From Sva-07 sp964651825 (GTDB taxonomy: Bacteria > Actinomycetota > Acidimicrobiia > Acidimicrobiales > Ilumatobacteraceae), in the NCBI GenBank assembly GCA_964651825.1, contig CAZYWK010000117.1, positions 1-9,355 on the forward strand: 9,355 nucleotides of DNA. Direction: 5' to 3'. The translations under genes were made by a program, and so were the position numbers. The notes beneath the pieces are model-generated. The model was not told the DNA's origin and searched no databases. It was given only the letters and a program-made list of their open reading frames with translations. Below, in pieces: positions 6,750-9,355 of this stretch (the first letter of the stretch is position 1; each line of letters starts with the position of its first letter).

Positions 6750-7643
6750 ATGCGGATCGCGGTGACCGGAGCGACTGGACTCATCGGCTCGGCGCTCGTC
6801 CCGCACCTCCGTCGCCGCGGTCACGATGTGACCAGAATCGTCCGCCGGCGCGGCAGCGAGCCCGCCGACATCGTGTGGTCGCCGGCCGACGGGCAGCTCG
6901 ACGCGCACGCGCTCGAGGGCATCGATGCGGTGATCCATTTGGCCGGTGCGGGCATCGCCGATCATCGCTGGACCACCGCGTACAAGCAGACACTGCTCCA
7001 GAGCCGGACCGCCGGGACCCAACTGATCGCCCGCACCATCGCCGAGTCGGCCGACCCACCGCAGGTGCTGCTGTCCGGCTCGGCGATCGGGATCTACGGC
7101 GCGCGTGGGGACGAGGTGCTCGACGAGTCCGCGGACACAGGGACCGGGTTCCTCGCCGACCTCTGCCGGGCCTGGGAGGCAGCGACCGCACCGGCCTCCG
7201 AGGCGGGTGTCCGGGTCGCCCATCTCCGCAGTGGCATCGTGCTGTCGGGCGAGGGTGGCGCCCTGCGCAAGCAGCTGCCGCTCTTCAAGTTCGGGCTCGG
7301 CGGGAAGATGGGCTCCGGGCGGCAGTGGCAGAGCTGGATCTCGATCGAGGACGAGGTCGGTGCGATCACGCACCTGCTCACCTCCTCGGTGTCCGGCCCC
7401 GTCAACCTCACCGCGCCGGCGCCGGTCACCAACGCCGAGTTCACCGACGCGCTCGGCACGGTCCTGCACCGCCCCACCGTGCTGCCGATCCCACGCTTCG
7501 GACCCAAGCTGCTCCTCGGCGCCGAGCTCGCCGAGAACCTGCTGTTCGCGGGCCAACGTGTGGTCCCGCGGGTACTGCGCGACGACGGGTACGAGTTCCG
7601 CCGTCCCGATCTCGCCGACGCCCTGCAAGCCGCGCTGGCGTGA
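6750..7643 (+). CDS. TIGR01777/SDR39U1-family NAD(P)-dependent epimerase-like protein
   Basis: This 297-residue protein matches the usual length for the family. The N-terminal Rossmann fold carries TGATGLIG (6-13), the nucleotide-binding glycine motif of extended short-chain dehydrogenases. HLAGAGI at 63-69 and SGSAIGIYG at 109-117 are family hallmarks, with the YG corresponding to the atypical active-site region. WISIEDEV (near 196-203) matches the family's W-I-H/S-I-D/E-D motif. The C-terminal part (RPTVLPIPRFGPKLLLG onward, ending in GYEFRRPDLADAL) is the DUF1731 region. The start at 6750 is chosen because TACGCT lies just before it and the Rossmann motif begins directly after; the frame stays open far upstream, but that stretch is antisense to the envelope gene. 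The substrate is unknown for the family. Mycobacterium tuberculosis has a member (Rv2216) between dlaT and lipB, so proximity to lipoate genes here may be meaningful. Confidence 0.92.
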   Translation: MRIAVTGATGLIGSALVPHLRRRGHDVTRIVRRRGSEPADIVWSPADGQLDAHALEGIDAVIHLAGAGIADHRWTTAYKQTLLQSRTAGTQLIARTIAESADPPQVLLSGSAIGIYGARGDEVLDESADTGTGFLADLCRAWEAATAPASEAGVRVAHLRSGIVLSGEGGALRKQLPLFKFGLGGKMGSGRQWQSWISIEDEVGAITHLLTSSVSGPVNLTAPAPVTNAEFTDALGTVLHRPTVLPIPRFGPKLLLGAELAENLLFAGQRVVPRVLRDDGYEFRRPDLADALQAALA

Positions 7644-7682
7644 CATCGTGCTCGGATGACCCGCGCGGTCTTGCTTGTGAAT

Positions 7683-7695
7683 CGCAACTGTTGCG
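7683..7695. promoter_or_regulatory. Palindromic operator half 1 upstream of marR
   Basis: CGCAACTGTTGCG is a perfect 13-bp palindrome around a central T. It shares the core CAAC-N-GTTG with the next palindrome and overlaps the possible -35 (TTGCGT, 7691-7696). It is a probable binding site for the MarR protein encoded just downstream. Confidence 0.6.
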
Positions 7696-7698
7696 TGC

Positions 7699-7711
7699 CA
7701 CAACGGTTGTG
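7699..7711. promoter_or_regulatory. Palindromic operator half 2 upstream of marR
   Basis: CACAACGGTTGTG is a perfect 13-bp palindrome around a central G with the same CAAC-N-GTTG core. Its centre is 16 bp from the first palindrome's centre. It lies between the possible -35 and the -10 box, where bound repressor would block RNA polymerase. Confidence 0.6.
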
Positions 7712-7715
7712 GGGG

Positions 7716-7721
7716 TAGGCT
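7716..7721 (+). promoter_or_regulatory. Probable -10 box of the marR-argJ unit
   Basis: TAGGCT (TANNNT) ends 6 bases before the ATG at 7728, the same spacing as for the epimerase gene. TTGCGT at 7691-7696 could act as a -35 with a longish 19-base spacer. GAGG at 7722-7725 is too close to the ATG to be a normal ribosome binding site. Confidence 0.55.
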
Positions 7722-7727
7722 GAGGTC

Positions 7728-8225
7728 ATGACGGACTGGCTGACCCCGGCCGAGATGCGGGCGTGGCGCGCGTACATCGGCACCTACGCCGACCTGGCCG
7801 GCGCGTTGGAGGCCGATCTGGTCGCGCACGGCGTCGATCTCGGCGACTACCAGGTGCTCGTCTACCTGTCCGAGGTCGATGCGCACGAGATGCGGATGTG
7901 CGATCTCGCCGAACGGCTGCAACTCTCGCCGAGCGGCCTGACCCGGCGCCTCGACGGCCTCGTGAAGTCCGGCGCCGTGGTCCGGCGAGGCTCCGAGGTC
8001 GATCGGCGGGTGATGATGGCGGTGCTCACCGACGCCGGGCGCGCGACCCTCGAACGCGTCGCCCCGCACCACGTCGCGAGCGTCCGTCGCCGATTGTTCG
8101 ACCACCTCGACGACGCCCAGGTCGCCGCGCTCGAATCGATCTTCACCGCGATCAGCGAAGCGCTCCACGCCGATCCGGCGTGCGCCGGTCGCACGACCGC
8201 GCTCGCCACCGGCGCCTCGTCGTGA
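7728..8225 (+). CDS. MarR-family transcriptional regulator
   Basis: This 165-residue protein has the length and layout of MarR dimeric winged-helix repressors. An N-terminal helix (WRAYIGTYADLAGALEADL) would form the dimer interface. DYQVLVYLSE (40-49) leads into the winged helix; the recognition region is LAERLQLSPSGLTRRLDGL at about 60-78, and the wing is VVRRGSEVDRRVMMAVLTDAG at about 84-104, with the conserved DRR. C-terminal helices follow. Such proteins usually release DNA on binding a small ligand or upon oxidation; here the ligand is unknown. Its stop overlaps the GTG of the ArgJ-like gene by 4 bases, so the two are translationally coupled. The twin palindromes before its start suggest autoregulation and control of the acetyltransferase. 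It contains two cysteines (C58 and C152), which gives no strong case for a redox sensor. Confidence 0.94.
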   Translation: MTDWLTPAEMRAWRAYIGTYADLAGALEADLVAHGVDLGDYQVLVYLSEVDAHEMRMCDLAERLQLSPSGLTRRLDGLVKSGAVVRRGSEVDRRVMMAVLTDAGRATLERVAPHHVASVRRRLFDHLDDAQVAALESIFTAISEALHADPACAGRTTALATGASS

Positions 8226-9355
8226 CCGTCGAGCTCCCTCGCGGCTTTCGGAGCTACGTCGCGAACATCGGCATCAAGGACGACACCGACGACCTCGTCG
8301 TGGTGGCCGCCGACCGACCGGTTCCGGTCGCCGCGCTGTTCACGAGGAGCCGGTTCGCCGGGCCGAGCGTGCTGCTGTCGCGGGCCCACGCGGCCAACGG
8401 CCTCGCCCGAGCCGTGGTCGTCATCTCGAAGAACGCCAACGTCGCCACCGGCCAGCAGGGCCACGACGACGCTGCCGAGGTCGCCCGCGGCGTCGCCGAA
8501 CGACTCGGCTGCCAGGTCGACGACGTGCTCGTCACCTCGACCGGCGTGATCGGGCGCACCTACCCGATCGAACGGGTCCGGGACGGGCTGGCGGCCATCC
8601 CGTCGCCGTTGCCGCGCACCGACGCCGAGGGACCGGCGGTGGGCATGATGACCACCGACACGGTGGCCAAGATCGCTGTGGCCGAGGTCGCCGGTTCGTC
8701 GGCCCGCGTCGTCGGAGTGGCGAAGGGCGTCGGGATGATCGAGCCCGACATGGCCACCCACATCTCGTTGCTGTTCACCGATGCGGCCGTCGAGCAGCCA
8801 GTGCTCGAGGAGATCTACCGCCGCATCGTCGACACGACGTTCAACGCGATGAGCGTCGACACCGACACCTCCACCAGCGACTCGACGATCATCCTCGCGT
8901 CCGGTGAGGCGGGCGCGGTCGATGTCGGGGCCTTCGAGTCCGCAGTGCGGGCCGTCGCGCTCGAGCTGACCAAGCAGATCGTGCGCGACGGCGAAGGCGC
9001 GCAGTCGCTCATCGAGGTACGGGTCGATCGGGCGCGCGACGCCGCCCAGGCCAAGCGCGTGGCCAAGGCGATCGTCAACTCACCACTCGTCAAGACGGCA
9101 GTGCACGGCGGCGACCCCAACTGGGGCCGCGTGGCGATGGCGATCGGCAAGTGCAGCGACGACACCGACATCGACCAGGACACGGTCGTCATCCGGTTCG
9201 GCGCCCACGAGGTGTACCCCCGCGAGCTCGACGACGCCGACCTGGCCGCGCTGTCGACCTACATGAAGGGGACCGACGTGCTGATCCACGTCACGCTCGG
9301 CACCGGCCAGGCCGAATCCACCGTGTGGGGCTGCGACCTGAGCGCCGAATACGTC
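8222..9355 (+). CDS. argJ: ArgJ-like ornithine/glutamate N-acetyltransferase, OAT2-like branch (3' end outside window)
   Basis: 378 codons from the GTG at 8222 reach the window end; the family's C-terminus suggests only about ten residues are missing. ArgJ enzymes self-cleave before a Thr that then carries the acetyl group from N-acetylornithine to glutamate. Visible are the oxyanion residues T107 and G108 in STGVIG, MTTDT (143-147), KGVGMIEPDMAT with the cleavage/nucleophile Thr T179, DTDTSTSD (213-220), and DPNWGRVAMAIG (298-309). Several details differ from common arginine-pathway ArgJ: SKNANVATG (69-77) where most have SGNANACTG, GRTYPIE, FTRSRFAGPSV, and GKCSDDTDIDQ near the end. From memory these match OAT2 of the Streptomyces clavuligerus clavulanic acid cluster. 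No argC, argB or argD is next to it upstream; a MarR gene overlaps its start (GTGA). It is clearly an ArgJ-family enzyme; whether it makes arginine or acetylates another substrate is open. Confidence 0.9.
   Translation, partial: MTVELPRGFRSYVANIGIKDDTDDLVVVAADRPVPVAALFTRSRFAGPSVLLSRAHAANGLARAVVVISKNANVATGQQGHDDAAEVARGVAERLGCQVDDVLVTSTGVIGRTYPIERVRDGLAAIPSPLPRTDAEGPAVGMMTTDTVAKIAVAEVAGSSARVVGVAKGVGMIEPDMATHISLLFTDAAVEQPVLEEIYRRIVDTTFNAMSVDTDTSTSDSTIILASGEAGAVDVGAFESAVRAVALELTKQIVRDGEGAQSLIEVRVDRARDAAQAKRVAKAIVNSPLVKTAVHGGDPNWGRVAMAIGKCSDDTDIDQDTVVIRFGAHEVYPRELDDADLAALSTYMKGTDVLIHVTLGTGQAESTVWGCDLSAEYV

Noticed and set aside
7644..7727. Terminator between the epimerase and marR genes
   Set aside because: No stem followed by a T-tract was found; the inverted repeats here are odd-centred palindromes that fit operators better.
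6684..8168. 494-codon minus-strand open frame
   Set aside because: It is antisense to the epimerase and marR genes, both confidently identified; its composition is typical of a shadow frame.
7862..8761. 299-codon minus-strand open frame
   Set aside because: It lies antisense to the marR and argJ genes, whose motifs are clear.

Overview
The window is high-GC DNA packed with genes on both strands. It looks like an actinobacterium, most plausibly of the Acidimicrobiia/Ilumatobacter type. That placement is inferred from base composition, an actinobacterial-style E2 with long Ala/Pro linkers, TANNNT -10 boxes set almost on top of start codons, and the neighbourhood; no rRNA or other marker gene is present. 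I see no mobile element, CRISPR array, tRNA or rRNA. One 100-N assembly gap (2156-2255) interrupts a gene.

Left part (1-4103, minus strand): a lipoate and 2-oxo-acid dehydrogenase operon read right to left: lpd (E3), then an E2 acyltransferase (sucB/dlaT type, containing the gap), then a gene starting on a 4-base overlap with the E2 stop. In that last gene, octanoyltransferase LipB continues in the same frame, with no stop, into lipoyl synthase LipA; it runs off the left edge. The operon therefore encodes the lipoylated E2, the E3 that reoxidises its lipoyl group, and both enzymes that build the cofactor, the latter two apparently as one polypeptide.

Middle (4175-6644, minus strand): two envelope proteins of unknown function. 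One is a 670-residue single-pass protein with a Pro-rich cytoplasmic head, two tandem related outer domains, an acidic linker and a Cys-rich repeated tail. The other is a 144-residue signal-anchored protein.

Right part (6645-9355, plus strand): a short divergent promoter region, a TIGR01777/SDR39U1-family epimerase, and a two-gene unit of a MarR regulator overlapping by 4 bases with an ArgJ-like Thr-nucleophile acetyltransferase that lacks only its last few residues. This ArgJ-like protein resembles the OAT2 branch known from clavulanic acid clusters more than housekeeping ArgJ. Two 13-bp palindromes sit over the marR promoter.

All five genes that begin a transcription unit, or may do so, have a TANNNT box ending 6-9 nt before the ATG. 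The internal genes have a Shine-Dalgarno sequence or a GTGA overlap instead. This suggests mostly leaderless transcription. The most notable items are the LipB-LipA fusion, the OAT2-like ArgJ under a MarR regulator with a clear twin operator, and the unusual envelope protein.
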